Shown one piece after another: positions 16,610 to 28,800 of a stretch of DNA of 55,380 bases (its first letter is position 1; every line of letters starts with the position of its first letter). The notes below the pieces were generated by a model, which saw only the letters and a list, made by a program, of their open reading frames with translations, was not told the DNA's origin and did not search any database. Origin of the DNA: CAVIQK01 sp964613035 (GTDB lineage Bacteria; Bacillota; Clostridia; Christensenellales; DTU072); contig CAZTFQ010000013.1 in the NCBI GenBank assembly GCA_964613035.1, positions 1 to 55,380 on the forward strand, given 5' to 3'. The translations under genes and the position numbers were made by a program.

Positions 16610-17458
16610 ATGTTTGCGATATCTAAAGGTCGTTGCTATTTGGGCGAAACGGTCGTAATGAGCAACGGGTTTATCGAAGTAGAGGTGACGACCGACGTCG
16701 GACCGAGAATCATATCTCTGAGAAAGCGCGGCGGCGACAACATAATGTATCAGGACGAGCTGGACCTCGTCAACAGAGACGTATCCGCCACGTACGGCGC
16801 GGGAGAGGTCTGGCACATATACGGCGGTCACCGTATCTGGTTGTCGCCCGAGGATGAGGAGACTTATTATCCCGATCATTATAGAGTTGCCGTGGAGCAG
16901 CTGGACAACGGCGCGATTTTTACGGCAGAGCCTTGGAGAAAGGTCAACGTTCAGCCTTCTCTGAAAATCGAGTTTGTCGGGCATTCCGAGATAAGAGTGG
17001 CTAATATAGTAAAAAATCTCGACCCCAATCCGCGGTTGTTGTGCGTGTGGGCGTTGACCGTGCTTAAACCCGACGCGGAACTTACCGTTCCGTTCAACAC
17101 TCGAGACACGGGATTACTTGCCAATCGCAATCTGGTCGTCTGGCCCTATACCGACCTCAACGACGAGAGAATAACGATATCCGATATCGACGTTAAGCTC
17201 AGGAGCGTAAAAAACGCTCCGACCAATATCAAGCTGGGTATGTATATAGAGCGTCCCGTAGCCATATACCGCGGACACGGCACGACGCTGATTAAGAGGC
17301 TCAAGCCCGCCGCGCCGCCCGAGTGTTATCCGGACTTCTGTTCCAATTTCGAGACCTACACCAGCGGAGTAATTCATGAAGTGGAGAGTCTGTCTCCTCG
17401 TACGAGCGTACCCTCCGGGCATAGTATAGAACACGTAGAATTTTGGGAGGTATTATAA
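16610..17458 (+). CDS. Mutarotase-like (DUF4380-type) protein
   Basis: The 282-residue beta-rich protein has the look of a galactose-mutarotase fold. It begins with a strand pattern (FIEVEVTTDVGPRIISLRKRGGDN) typical of sugar-epimerase superfamily members and has GGHRIWLSPEDEETYYPDH near residue 70. I place it near DUF4380 from memory. It probably binds or epimerises a sugar. The Shine-Dalgarno AAGGAG precedes ATG 16610. Its stop codon overlaps the start of the next gene (TAATG), so it is coupled to the ROK protein. Confidence 0.7.
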   Translation: MFAISKGRCYLGETVVMSNGFIEVEVTTDVGPRIISLRKRGGDNIMYQDELDLVNRDVSATYGAGEVWHIYGGHRIWLSPEDEETYYPDHYRVAVEQLDNGAIFTAEPWRKVNVQPSLKIEFVGHSEIRVANIVKNLDPNPRLLCVWALTVLKPDAELTVPFNTRDTGLLANRNLVVWPYTDLNDERITISDIDVKLRSVKNAPTNIKLGMYIERPVAIYRGHGTTLIKRLKPAAPPECYPDFCSNFETYTSGVIHEVESLSPRTSVPSGHSIEHVEFWEVL

Positions 17459-18792
17459 TGTTGGATCAAGGCTATAAGCCGCTTTATAAGTATGTAAAAG
17501 AGTTTGAAAAATCTGTCGGCAACGACGGAATAACCGTAAGAATAGGCGTAGAAAGAGAAAAAGGTCATACCGCGGTAAGAGATATTCACGTCTATAGAGA
17601 CGGTCACGAAGCGGATAATATCTTTTACGTAGAGAGGACCGTAAAAACAATGCTGTACGCATACGGCGGCAAGAGAGTCTATCTGGACGCGCCCGATTAT
17701 ATCGTGGACGAAATCCGTCGTATATATTCAAAAGACGGCGAGAGGGCTTTCGACGTTGACTTGATGGAGACCGTGTATTGCGAGCCTTTCGGAGTATACA
17801 AAAGAGCCGCTAAGGATATCGTCGAGGTAGAAGACGACAAGAGCCTCTCGGGAGGCTTTAACGGAAGAAGAATCGGTTTCGACGCGGGCGGCAGCGACAG
17901 AAAAGTGACCGCATGCGTAGACGGAGAGACGATATTTGACGACGAGACGGTCTGGTTTCCTAAGCTTAATTCCGATCCGGAATATCACGTCGCGGGTATT
18001 AAAGACAGCATAGACAGAGCGCTGGAAAAACTCGACGGTAAGCTGGACGCCATAGGAGTGTCTACCGCGGGAATAGTGGTTGACGACGAGGTGAGACTAG
18101 CGTCTCTGTTCCGTAAGGTTCCTAAAGAGATTTACGCCGAAAAAATCGCCCCCATATACAAGAACCTTTCTCGCGATTACGGTGTCCCTGTCAAAGTAGC
18201 CAACGACGGCGACGTTTCCGCATTGGCGGGCGCGGTCGCGCTTAAGCACGGCAGGCTCCTCGGCATCGCCATGGGCACGAGCCTGGCGGCGGGTTATATC
18301 GACGCCAATCTCAACATTAAGGGTTATATCAACGAGTTGGCTTTCGCTCCCGTAGACGCCAACAGAGACGCGGAAAGAGACGAGTGGAGCGGCGACGCGG
18401 GCGTAGGTACGTCTTATATGTCCCAGGACGCAGTCATTAAGCTGTTCAAGGACGCGGGAATAGAAGTCGACGAGTCTCTCGCTCCCGCAGAGAAGCTTAA
18501 AGTAGCCCAAAAACTGGTCAACGACGGCGATCCTCGTGCGGAAGAATTGTTTGAAAAAATGGGAGAATATTTCGGATATTCCATTATGTACTTCTCCCTG
18601 TTCTACGATATCGAGACGGTTATGTTCTTAGGCAGAGTGGCTTCGGGAAGAGGCGGAGACATACTCTTAAAAGTCGCTTCCGAAGTCGTGAAAAAGGAAT
18701 CCGACGGCAAGATATCCATAGTCATCCCCGACGAGCGTACCCGCAGACTCGGTCAGTCGTACGTGGCGGCTTCGCTGGTTTCGCTTGACTAA
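17458..18792 (+). CDS. ROK-family sugar kinase-like protein with extra N-terminal domain
   Basis: The start at 17458 is chosen because GGGAGGT sits just upstream. The product has 444 residues. The first 130 or so are an added domain I do not recognise. The ROK/actin-like ATPase core follows: IGFDAGGSDRKVTACVDGE (phosphate-1), DAIGVSTAGIV, VKVANDGDVSALAGA and GIAMGTSLAAGYID. The cysteine-rich zinc motif of classical ROK kinases is absent, and the usual END/ENDAN sequence reads ANDGD. It could be a sugar kinase with an unusual specificity or a catalytically altered regulator. Neighbours point to amino-sugar or deacetylated-glycan metabolism. Confidence 0.82.
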   Translation: MLDQGYKPLYKYVKEFEKSVGNDGITVRIGVEREKGHTAVRDIHVYRDGHEADNIFYVERTVKTMLYAYGGKRVYLDAPDYIVDEIRRIYSKDGERAFDVDLMETVYCEPFGVYKRAAKDIVEVEDDKSLSGGFNGRRIGFDAGGSDRKVTACVDGETIFDDETVWFPKLNSDPEYHVAGIKDSIDRALEKLDGKLDAIGVSTAGIVVDDEVRLASLFRKVPKEIYAEKIAPIYKNLSRDYGVPVKVANDGDVSALAGAVALKHGRLLGIAMGTSLAAGYIDANLNIKGYINELAFAPVDANRDAERDEWSGDAGVGTSYMSQDAVIKLFKDAGIEVDESLAPAEKLKVAQKLVNDGDPRAEELFEKMGEYFGYSIMYFSLFYDIETVMFLGRVASGRGGDILLKVASEVVKKESDGKISIVIPDERTRRLGQSYVAASLVSLD

Positions 18793-18834
18793 AAATCCCT
18801 TGGAAAAACTTATTATATTGTGAGGTAATATATT

Positions 18835-19638
18835 ATGGCTAACGAAAAAAAAGAAAAACTCATTCTCAACGATAAACCCCATACTCGTATGGTCGTATCC
18901 GCCCACCAGGACGATATCGAGATTATGTGCCCCAACGGCATCGTCGATTGCTACGACAACGATAAAGAAGGTCTTGTCGGAGTCGTCGTGACGGACGGAG
19001 GCGGCAGCCCCAGAGCGGGTGCGTTCGCCGATTTTACTTACGACGAAATGGTCGCCGCTCGTCGCGTCGAGCAGATCAACGCCGCCAAGACGGGACACTT
19101 CGCCGAGCTGGATATGCTCTATTATACCAGCGCGCAGGTCAAAGACAAGAACAACGATTCTCCCGTAGACGATCTTTATGAAATTCTTATGGAAAACCGC
19201 CCCGAAATTCTCTACACGCACAACCTCGCCGACAAACACGAGACGCATGTCGCAACCGCGCTTAAGGTCATTGCCGCGGTAAGAAGAATGCCTAAAGAAC
19301 TCCGCCCCAAGCAGTTTATCGGAATGGAATGCTGGAGAAGTCTGGACTGGTTGTCCGACAACGAGAAGTTGACTTACGATATTTCCGGCTGGGAAGAACT
19401 TCTCCGTAAGTGTCTGGCTTGCCACGTATCTCAATGCGCCGGCGGCAAAACTTACGACGACGCCGTGGAAGGCAGAAGAATCGGTCACGCGACCTTCTCT
19501 CAGAGCCACGCCGTGGATACCGCTCACAGTCTCGCTCTCGGTCTCGATATGACCCCTCTCGTAGAAGACGATTCTTTGGATCCGAGAGAGTTTATTTTGT
19601 CTAAGGTCGAGTTGTTTAAGTCCGAGATTTTAGCATAA
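18835..19638 (+). CDS. PIG-L family deacetylase
   Basis: The 267-residue protein has the PIG-L/LmbE zinc-binding pattern: HQDDIE at residues 24-29 (most members have HPDD) and THNLADKHETHVAT near residue 130, which supplies the second histidine cluster. This family removes acetyl groups from N-acetylglucosamine conjugates and related sugars. GTGAGGT precedes ATG 18835, 42 bases after the ROK gene, so co-transcription is likely. With the mutarotase-like and ROK genes it suggests processing of an N-acetylated sugar. No transporter is encoded nearby. Confidence 0.87.
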   Translation: MANEKKEKLILNDKPHTRMVVSAHQDDIEIMCPNGIVDCYDNDKEGLVGVVVTDGGGSPRAGAFADFTYDEMVAARRVEQINAAKTGHFAELDMLYYTSAQVKDKNNDSPVDDLYEILMENRPEILYTHNLADKHETHVATALKVIAAVRRMPKELRPKQFIGMECWRSLDWLSDNEKLTYDISGWEELLRKCLACHVSQCAGGKTYDDAVEGRRIGHATFSQSHAVDTAHSLALGLDMTPLVEDDSLDPREFILSKVELFKSEILA

Positions 19639-19668
19639 TCGAAAAATATCGACAATCGAAAGTGAAAG

Positions 19669-19694
19669 AAACACGTCTTAACGGCGTGTTTTTT
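19669..19694 (+). terminator. Terminator after the PIG-L gene
   Basis: AAACACG (19669-19675) pairs with CGTGTTT (19685-19691) and a T-run follows to 19694. It separates the sugar operon from the giant gene. Confidence 0.8.
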
Positions 19695-19707
19695 CACAAA
19701 TATTTCA

Positions 19708-19736
19708 TTGCACGCGTGCGCGCTATGTAGTATAAT
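19708..19736 (+). promoter_or_regulatory. Promoter of the giant lipoprotein gene
   Basis: TTGCAC (19708-19713) and TATAAT (19731-19736) are separated by 17 bases; the leader is about 85 nt. Confidence 0.7.
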
Positions 19737-19827
19737 GACTATGTGACAGTATGGGGAGTAGTCTACCTTGTCGTCGCCCGCGTGTGAGTATACGCGCGAG
19801 AAATCTTTTCGGAGGATAAGCGACCCG

Positions 19828-22800
19828 ATGAGCAAAAAGAGATTTTTTTCTATTTTCGTTTTGCTTTTAATACTGGCGGTTTTGGTCGTCGGTATGGTCG
19901 CGTGTACGGAAAAGGAAGATCCCGATAACGACAAGCCCTCTTACGTGGTCCCCGGCGGCGACGATAACAACGTCGATCAGTCGCAGGTGTCCAAAATCAA
20001 AAAAGACGCCGCCAACAAGCTGATCCGTTCCGCAATGTCCGCGCGTCAGGAATATTACGTCGTACCCGATACCGCGGAATGGTTCGTGATAGACTTTTCG
20101 GTGGACTTCGTCTACAACGATTACACGACTTATACCGACGGAGAGCGGTCGTCGTTTTCGCTGGACGTCAGAGCCAATATGCATCTTACGGACAATACCA
20201 AGAGCACGATGATGATCGAGCTGGTCAATTCTTCCGGAGCGGTCGTTATGGGCGTCTACTACAACGAGTGTTACCTGTACGTTAAGCTCTACCTGGGAGA
20301 CGACGCCGATTATAAGTATTATATGCCCGAACTCAACCTGACCGCGATAGGGAAGGAGCTGGACGCCTTTGCGGGCGACGGCAAGCTGGATATAGTCAAT
20401 CTCCTCGCTTCCGTAATCGCCAACAAGTCTCAGGTGGGATCTTTCGTAGAGGAACTCACTGGGACCAAGATAGAGATATTGGGCAGCTCTCTCGACGGAC
20501 TTCTGGACGGATTGGCGCACAGTATATTGTTCGACGTGGACAATGCCGTTCTGGAGACCTCTGCCGACGAAAAGGAACAGCTCGTAGGAGTATATCTTCA
20601 GGCGGATACTCTTATACAGTTTTTGACAGGAGCGAAAAAGCTCCCGTCCTTCATCGGATTGGAAGAAATAAGCTGGACCGCGTTCGGTCTGCCTGACCTC
20701 GACCCCGTTCTCGAACAGTTTTTGGGGTTCTCTCTCCGTACGATAAGAGAAAAGGACTGGCCGAGCATTCAGGCGGTCATTTCCGCGGTTACCAATAAAA
20801 AGAGTTATACCGACGCGTCCGGTCAGGATAAGGAGAGCTACGTTCTCGACGATATCCGTATCAGAATGGACGCTCTCACCGACGAAAATCATCAATCCAA
20901 AGAATTCGATTTGCAGATAGACTTGGGAGACTTCCATATCTATCGTTCCGCTACGCCCGTTAGTATCAACTTCGCGGGAAAGAGCCTCTCCACGACGTCC
21001 GGAGTGTATAAGAGAGGAGGGCTTCTCAATATGTCTTTCGGCGCGGCTATGGAAATAGAAGCCGCTCCCGACGCGACTTTTACCCTCGACGATATCGTCT
21101 ACGGTCTCGATATGGGGACCGTCGGAGAAATACCGGTCCGCTTCGGCGGCAACACGTCCGACGGCAGGACTTATTATCGCTTCGACCTCGACGTTAAACT
21201 GGCTCTGGATATGTTCGACGGGGACAATACTCAGGCAGAAATCAATTTCAATTATTGCGGCTCGACGTTTTTGTCGATATATCTTGCCGAAAAAACCGTC
21301 TATATCAACACTCAGGGTCTCAGAGACGCTCGCGGCGAAGTGTTTTCTCTGCCTAATATCAAAATAGAAAACATCGACTTGACGGGACTTCTTTTCGATG
21401 AAGAAACGGGCCTACTAGGCGTGTTGATGGGCTATCTTAATCCGAGGTTCGACTTAAAGAACGATTCCGGCGAGAGTATAGTGATAATAAGAGACGCCGA
21501 GACGGGAGAGATCCTCAACGCCCCCCAAAACGACGGCGTGGACGTGCTGGGCATCATCGCGATGTTGTGTCACTACAACACCCCCGCGGACGACAACGGC
21601 GATCCCATATCTTACATAACCCTGCCAGACCTCGCGGACGATCCCTCTTCGACGCCGTTCGGATTGCTGGTTACGGGCACGGATATAACGACTATCGTCA
21701 ATATGGTGCTGGAGAGTATGGATTCCGACTACGAGTTGGAGTTCTATTTCCCGTACGTGTCGATATCCATGCCGCTGTCTTCGGGCGCCGTTAAGAACAA
21801 CGACGACAGTTATCTCAAATTACAATTGCAATTGACCGACGACGTCTCTGCTAAATTGATGGTGACGGGCGGATCTTGGATAATGCGTCCCGACTTCACA
21901 TATCAATCGGCAGAAGAAATAGAAAGCGCCGCGGAAATCTCCTACGCCGCGTATGCGGACGTGCTTAAGAGCAACAACTATCTCCTCAAGATTGGCGGAG
22001 AGTTTACTTTCGCTCAAGGTGCGACGGATAATACGGAAGTCTATCTGGAAAATTTGATAGCGGGCGTGCTCGACAAGTTGCTTATTTCTCTCAACGTGAC
22101 GGAATCGGCGGCGTTCACGATACACTACGACGTTATCGGCAACGTTACGCTTAATATTACCGACGACGCGGGGCATATGCTGGACAAGATGTCCCTTGCG
22201 GGTTCTCAGTTGGCGATAACGCTGTCCGTAAACAACGCGCGAGGAGTCAAAGAAGAATTCTTGAAACTCGTCTACGAGGGCGATACCGACGCGGTCTATA
22301 TCGACTTGTCCAAGCTGAGCGTGTTAAAATCGGTCGGATCCGTATTCAAGATTATCGAGGACGACCTGCCCAGTATCAAGATAGACGTAGGTCTCGGAGA
22401 ATATCTGTCTTTCGACAATCCCTTCAAGGGACTCTTCGGGGATAACGATGGAGACGATTATGTTCAGCAGGCGATGAACGGCGCTTTCAACGTAGATGCG
22501 GCGGATATATTAGACCTGGCGGCGGACTTCCTCAGCGGTATCGATATTAAAGACGATACTCTCGAGATAGTCGCGGCGGCTCAGATTCTCAATACTCTCC
22601 TTGCGGTGCTTAACGTGTCGGGCTCCATGCCCGACGTCGACGCGACGATCGCGCTGAAAATCGTAGGCAACGAGGGAGACGGATTCCTCAAAATCGGCGC
22701 GTGGCTTTTGGACGGCGACGGTAACGGATTCATAGGCACGAATCTCAATCCTCTCACTTATATTACGCTTAAATCGGATCCCGATAAGACTGAATCGATC

Positions 22801-25800
22801 AGACTGGATTACGCCAATTATACGGACTTCGAAGAAGTTAAGAAAACTCTCGGAGTCAAGTTAAAGCTGGAAGGCGGCATCACCCTGAAAGGTTCTCTCG
22901 ACGAGAACAAACAGTCTTTCGGCTTGGACGGATTGCTCGGAGCTCTGCTCGGAGACGAAATCGCAAGACTAATCAATCTGGAAATCATCACCGCCGATAC
23001 GGACCTCGATCTTAATATGAAACTGTTGGTCAATCTCGATCTGTCTGAGATGAGCGAGGTCAACGGCTCCCTTGTATTCCCCAATATCGGCAGGTCAGAA
23101 TTGTCTCTTAAGGTCACTTATATTAAAGACGGCAACGAGTATTTGCTCTTGGGAGTGTTCCTTAAAGCGTCCGAAGCGGACGATAAGGGCTCTACGCTGT
23201 ATCTGTACGCGGAAGGACTCGGAATAGGCAATCTCGTAATCGACAATATCGGTGACGAGCTGTATAAACTGTTGTACGAGAGCGCGACCGACGCCGAGAC
23301 GGATACGATGGTCAACGTCGGGACGAGCTCTTGGCAGATAGGCAATATATTCAATGCCGACACTGCGACAATGCTTGCGGTCAAAGCCACTCTCACGCCG
23401 TATTCTCTGGCGATAGACGTAGCCGGCGACGCGCTCAATCTTCTCCTCAACGAGTTACTCGGGGGACTTTTCGGAGCGGAAGAAGGTTCTTCCGACAATT
23501 ATATCAATCTGGGCGACGCCAATATTACCTTCGACTTCGAGGATGGTTTGGCGATGTCCGCAAGCATCGAGATAGAGACGTTAAAACTGGGGCTTTCGCT
23601 GGGCGGGCTCAGACTCTGGTTCGGCAACAAAGAAGGCTTCTACGACGTGACGGTCCCCTCCGAAGACGCGAGCGGGAAGATAGACTGGAGCAATCACGGC
23701 ACCATAGACGAGCTACTGTCGTCCGTACACGTGTCTCTGGGCGCTAAATTATACATAACCGACGACGCCACGGCTCTGGATACGGGGTCGGCGACCATAG
23801 ATCTGTCCGATATTCTCAATCAATATCTCTCGGAAGTATTGGGCGGAATAAGTTTCAAGGCGTATCTGGAATTTTTGGGTTATACCGATTTCGAATTCAA
23901 TCTCAGACTGGACGCGTATCTCGACTTCGCGGACCTTATGTCGGGCGGAGACCTTCTCGGAGGTCTGGCGGCGTCCTCTCTCAGAGTGCGCGCGGTCAAC
24001 GGCAACGGCGAGGAGCTCTTAGACGTTATTTACAATAACGGGACGCTGTATATCTACACGACGCTCTTCGGCATATCGGATAAAGTGAGTTCCGACGGGA
24101 ACAAAGTCTACTATAAGATAGAAAACGTAACGGATATGTTCGGCGATATAGACTCCGCGGCGGCGGAGAGTCTCCGTGCCGACGACAGTCCTCTGGCGCG
24201 TAACGCGAATTACGACGCTCTCCATAAATATATCGATGTCCTTACGGGACTGGGCGGAGAGATAGGCGTATATCTTGCCGACGGAACGATCGGATTGATA
24301 GTCACGCAGTCCGCGCTAATATCGATATTCGAATATTTCGATATAGATTTAAGTCCTTTCTTCGACAATTATAATCTGACTATAAGCGGCGAGATAGGCG
24401 CGACGCCTCTCAGAATAACGCTCGCGGCTAGCCTTACGGATAAATACAATCTTGCAGGCGAAGGCGCTCTTAATATCGGTCTGGAGATATCCGACCTCAA
24501 CGTGGGCATAGCTACGCCGAGCTCGTTTATCCCCTCCGACTCGCAGTGTAAAAAAATAGAGTCGTTCAAGAAAATCGGTTTCTCGCTGTCTGCGGGACTG
24601 AGATTCAATGCTTCCGATCGTACTCTCGAAGTGGACGACGTACTGAAAAAGGCGTTTTCTTCACCTCTGCTGGAAGGACTGGGCGTTGACGCGGATCTGT
24701 TCTCGGGGCTGGGGATAATTCTCGGCTTCGACGGCGGATACGATAAAGAATATCGGCTGTTAATAGACGTGGTTTTGAACATAACCGATATTTCCGACCT
24801 GTACGTCGCGTTAAGTCTCACCGACAACGGCACGGAAATACTCGGAGTGCAAGTCTACGGCGGAGACGATTTCACCGTCTACGTCAACGTGCGCGGCGAT
24901 AAGTATAAGATAAACAACGTCGTCGGCATTATAGATTCATTCATGCCGTCCGAGAGTGCGTCTTTCTCCATAACTTACGACAGAGACGGTAATATTTCTA
25001 AATATGAGGGTTCGCCGTACTCCGCATTGTACGGACTGGTCAATTCTTCTTCCGACGCGGACAAGCTCCTAGCGGAGATAGCCGTGCGTATCGCTTCCGA
25101 GAGCGCGTTGCAGAGCGCGCCGATAGTCGTCGATATTACCGAGAGAGCCGTTTGTGCGGTGTTGATGGGGCTCGCCGGCATAGATATAGAGAAATATCTC
25201 GGCGAAACGCTCCCGTCCGTAGAGATAAAACTCTTGGGGGACACCGTAATATCTCTCGATCTCGAGATGAGAGACTTCTTGGATCTGGGACTCGATCTCG
25301 ATATGCCTACGATAGATCTGGAAGCGACGGTCCCCGGTAGACCCGATACGGACGACAAGGGGTATACAGAGATAGCCGTCGACGCAATGCGCGCCAAGAT
25401 AGACCTTGAAGGACACTTCTCCTTCGACGCGGAAAAAGGCGTCGTCGGAGACGACACCGTCGACCTGACGGTCGTGTTGGCTTCTTTGATGTCCTCTCTC
25501 AACCTCGGTCAAGCCGATTTCGGCGTGCTTATTAAGCTTTTGGACGGCTTCGGGACGAGAGTTACGTTCTCGCTGTCGGTCAGCGCGGATATTCCTAAGC
25601 TGATTAAGGGTGATTGGACGGGCATCAACGGTTACGTCGTGCTAAAAGCGGAAGACGGCAGAGAACTGCTCGGCTTCTACTATGCGGAAGATACCGTTTA
25701 TCTCAATCTTTCTTCCATCGGTTTCGGAAAAATAAAAATGGACAACTTCTCGGAGGTTATCGGAGAGTTGATATCCGCTCCCGCGGAGACGACGGCTCTT

Positions 25801-28800
25801 GCCAACGCTCCTTCCGACCCAGAGACGATAGACGCGATAACGCGCGCGTATATAAATATAAGGATAGCGCAGGGCGACGGACTGGTAGTATCCGTGGCGG
25901 AGGACGTGTTCAAGCTCCTCTTCGCCGCACTCGGAGTGACTTTTACCGAGTACACCGAGGTCGACGGAGAGCTGGTCGCTACGACTATAGACCTCACGGA
26001 CGTGTTCGAGAAGCTCAACGCGCAATTGGGACTGTTCTCGGGCGACTCGGCGATCAGCCTCGACGCGCAGATAGCGGCGTATAAGATACATCTCGATCTG
26101 GATACTCCCGTACTGGCGTTCAATAAGGAATTGCCCGTGTTCGACAAGACGGGTTATGCCGCGATATCGGAAAACTCCTCCGACTTATACTTCAAGTTTT
26201 CCGCGGATATGGGCTACGAGGGAGTGAAGGGTTCTTCTTACGACTTCACGGAATTGTTATACGGACTTCTCGACTTGGGCGACCTTGCGGGCTTGGACGA
26301 ACTGGCTCTATCTCCCGTTATAGAGGTGCTGAGATCTTTTGACGAAGGACTGACGCTGGAGCTGGAAGCCAAGCTTCATTACGGCAATCTTTTGAGAAAC
26401 GGAGCTCTTCTTCCCGACCTCGTCGGCGGAGACGGGCTCAATATAGACGTTTTGTTACAATCCGGCTTGTCCGTAAGAATGGTCGGACAAAACGGTCAAG
26501 AAGTCCTCGGACTGACTTTCACGGACGGCACTCTGTACGTCAATCTGGAAGTCCTGGGCATAGGCAAGTTTTATATAGACAACGCTTACGAGTATCTGCT
26601 CGATTTGCTTTCGCCGTATCTGAGCGTTACGGGCGACAGCCCTCTCGGATACGTACTGCCCGACAATGCCTCTTCCGTAGAGCAGGTGGGCGTAATAACC
26701 AGATTCGTCAACGTCTACGCTTCTCCCGAGAAGCTGGCTCTCGTGCTGACGACGTCGTCTATTCTGGGAGTGTTGAAAACTTTCGGTCTTAATATAGAAG
26801 ACTATATCGCGGAAGACGTTATCAACGGTCTCGTGGACCTCGAAATAGAAGGAGACCTGCTGTCCGACGATCATTTGCTGGAATTGCTCGTCAGACTTAA
26901 GGACGCTTCCGACTCTTCCAAGGGGCTCACCTTGCGCGCAGGCATATGCAGAGAACAAATCGTCCGTTTCGGCAAGGAAGACGTCGATTCTTACGTCATT
27001 GCACGTCCGTCGGATGTAGGCGCGTACGCCGAGTTTAATAATGCAAAACTGTACTTTAATCTCGGTCTGGAAATGTATTTCAAATTGTCCGATTATACGG
27101 ACAACGAGATAGAAAACGTCTATAAAGAACCGCTTTCGGGTATTTTGTCCACTATTTTGGTCGACTTCGCGCCGGTGATAGGCGTGGATATTTCTGGCGA
27201 CCAGTCGGGCGTACTAAGCGCGACCATAGAAGGCAATATCGCATATATAGACCTGCTCAACGAGCTGAGTACGGGTAACGTAACGCTCAACAGCATAGAA
27301 GCTAAAATCACCCTCCGTTACAACGGCAACGGCGGCGGAGACGAGGTTTTCCTGACCGTATTGCTGTATCGAGGCAATCTGTACGTCGACTTGTCGGCGC
27401 TCAACGGTCCCAAAGTGGTGCTGGAGAACCTCGGCGGCATCATATCGGGCGAAGAATCGCTGTTCTCTTCACTCGCTTCCGACGTGAGTTATACGGAATC
27501 CAGAGTAGTACCGTCCAATGCTGCCTCGGGAGAGGAATATATAAGACTGCCGATCAAAATAGATTTGGACGGAGGTCTCTTCCTCACCGTCGAGAAGACC
27601 GCGCTCAATGCTGTTCTGTATGCGCTCGGATACAACAATTACGATATCACTACGGGTGACGACGCGGTCAAACTCGTGATAAAAGCGACCGACGAGTCTT
27701 CGCCGATACTGTTCAATATAGATCTCTCGATAAGCAACGAGGTCGACGGAGAAAACAAGCATGTTGCCAATGCCGGAGCGTCTCTCACGGGACTGTACCT
27801 CGGATTCGACGATCACGATCTCGTAGGCACGGACTTCGATCCCACCGCGTATACGTCTATCAACGATTTCAATACGATAACCGCGGCGACTTCGTTCGAG
27901 CTCGATCTCGGCGTAGTCAACGGCGGTCAGTTCGACTTACAGGCATTGATAGACGCCCTTATAGATACCAATTCGCTTCTGGGCAGAGCCGTGGCTCCTT
28001 ATCTTAAAATGGCGGATTTAGGTCAAGGCGTCATTAAGATTGACCTGGAACTTGCTCTCAATATAGAAGATATTCTCAACGGAATTAAGGTTAAACTTCA
28101 TATTTATATGGAGAACACCGCCTTCGACGTAACGATAATCTTCTCGGACCTCACCGCCTACGTGGACGCTTCTTCTCTCGGAATACAGAAGTTTATGGTG
28201 CCGATAGATTCCGTTATGGATATAATAGGCAGATTCTCGGGCGAAACGAGTCAAGCGTTTTTAGAAGAAAACGTAGCCGTCCTCAACGCTCCCGCAACCG
28301 ATTACGCCACCGCTTCCAAGAAAGCAGGCTCTCTGGCGCAGATCGTCTTCGACAAGGACAACGGTCTGTTGATGACAATAGGAGAGGATATCGTCTTCTC
28401 TATCATCGAGCTCATCGGAGTGGACGGCAATATACTTAAAGGAATGAGCGAGAGTCTGGCTCCGATAATCAGACTGTCGGCGGACAGCGGCGCGACCATA
28501 AGCGTGGGCGCGATTATAGAATCCACTCACGAAAACGCCGACGGCAGTTATTTGCAAGTGGATATCGGATTCTCTCTGATTACGGGCAATACGCGTTATT
28601 CCATACTTAACGACGACGGAGGGCTCTCTTTTATAGACGACGCCTCCAAGTCGGATTATAAGTCGTTCGACGAGCTGGAGATATACACGTCCTTTAACGC
28701 GTCGATAGATATCACGCTGGACGAAGGAGTGTTGGATCTGGATAAAGTTCTCAACCTCATCGTCGCGGGAATGACTGCCGACCTGTCGGTGGCGGATACG

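Noticed and set aside
15635..16984. A 449-codon open frame on the minus strand
   Set aside because: It lies antisense to the transglutaminase-lipoprotein and mutarotase-like genes and crosses their boundary. Its sequence is Arg/His/Val-rich with no domain pattern and no ribosome binding site, as expected for a shadow of GC-skewed coding DNA.
19768..19827. A longer version of the giant protein starting at TTG 19768
   Set aside because: It would place 20 polar residues before the lipoprotein signal peptide. ATG 19828 with a Shine-Dalgarno upstream gives a normal signal.
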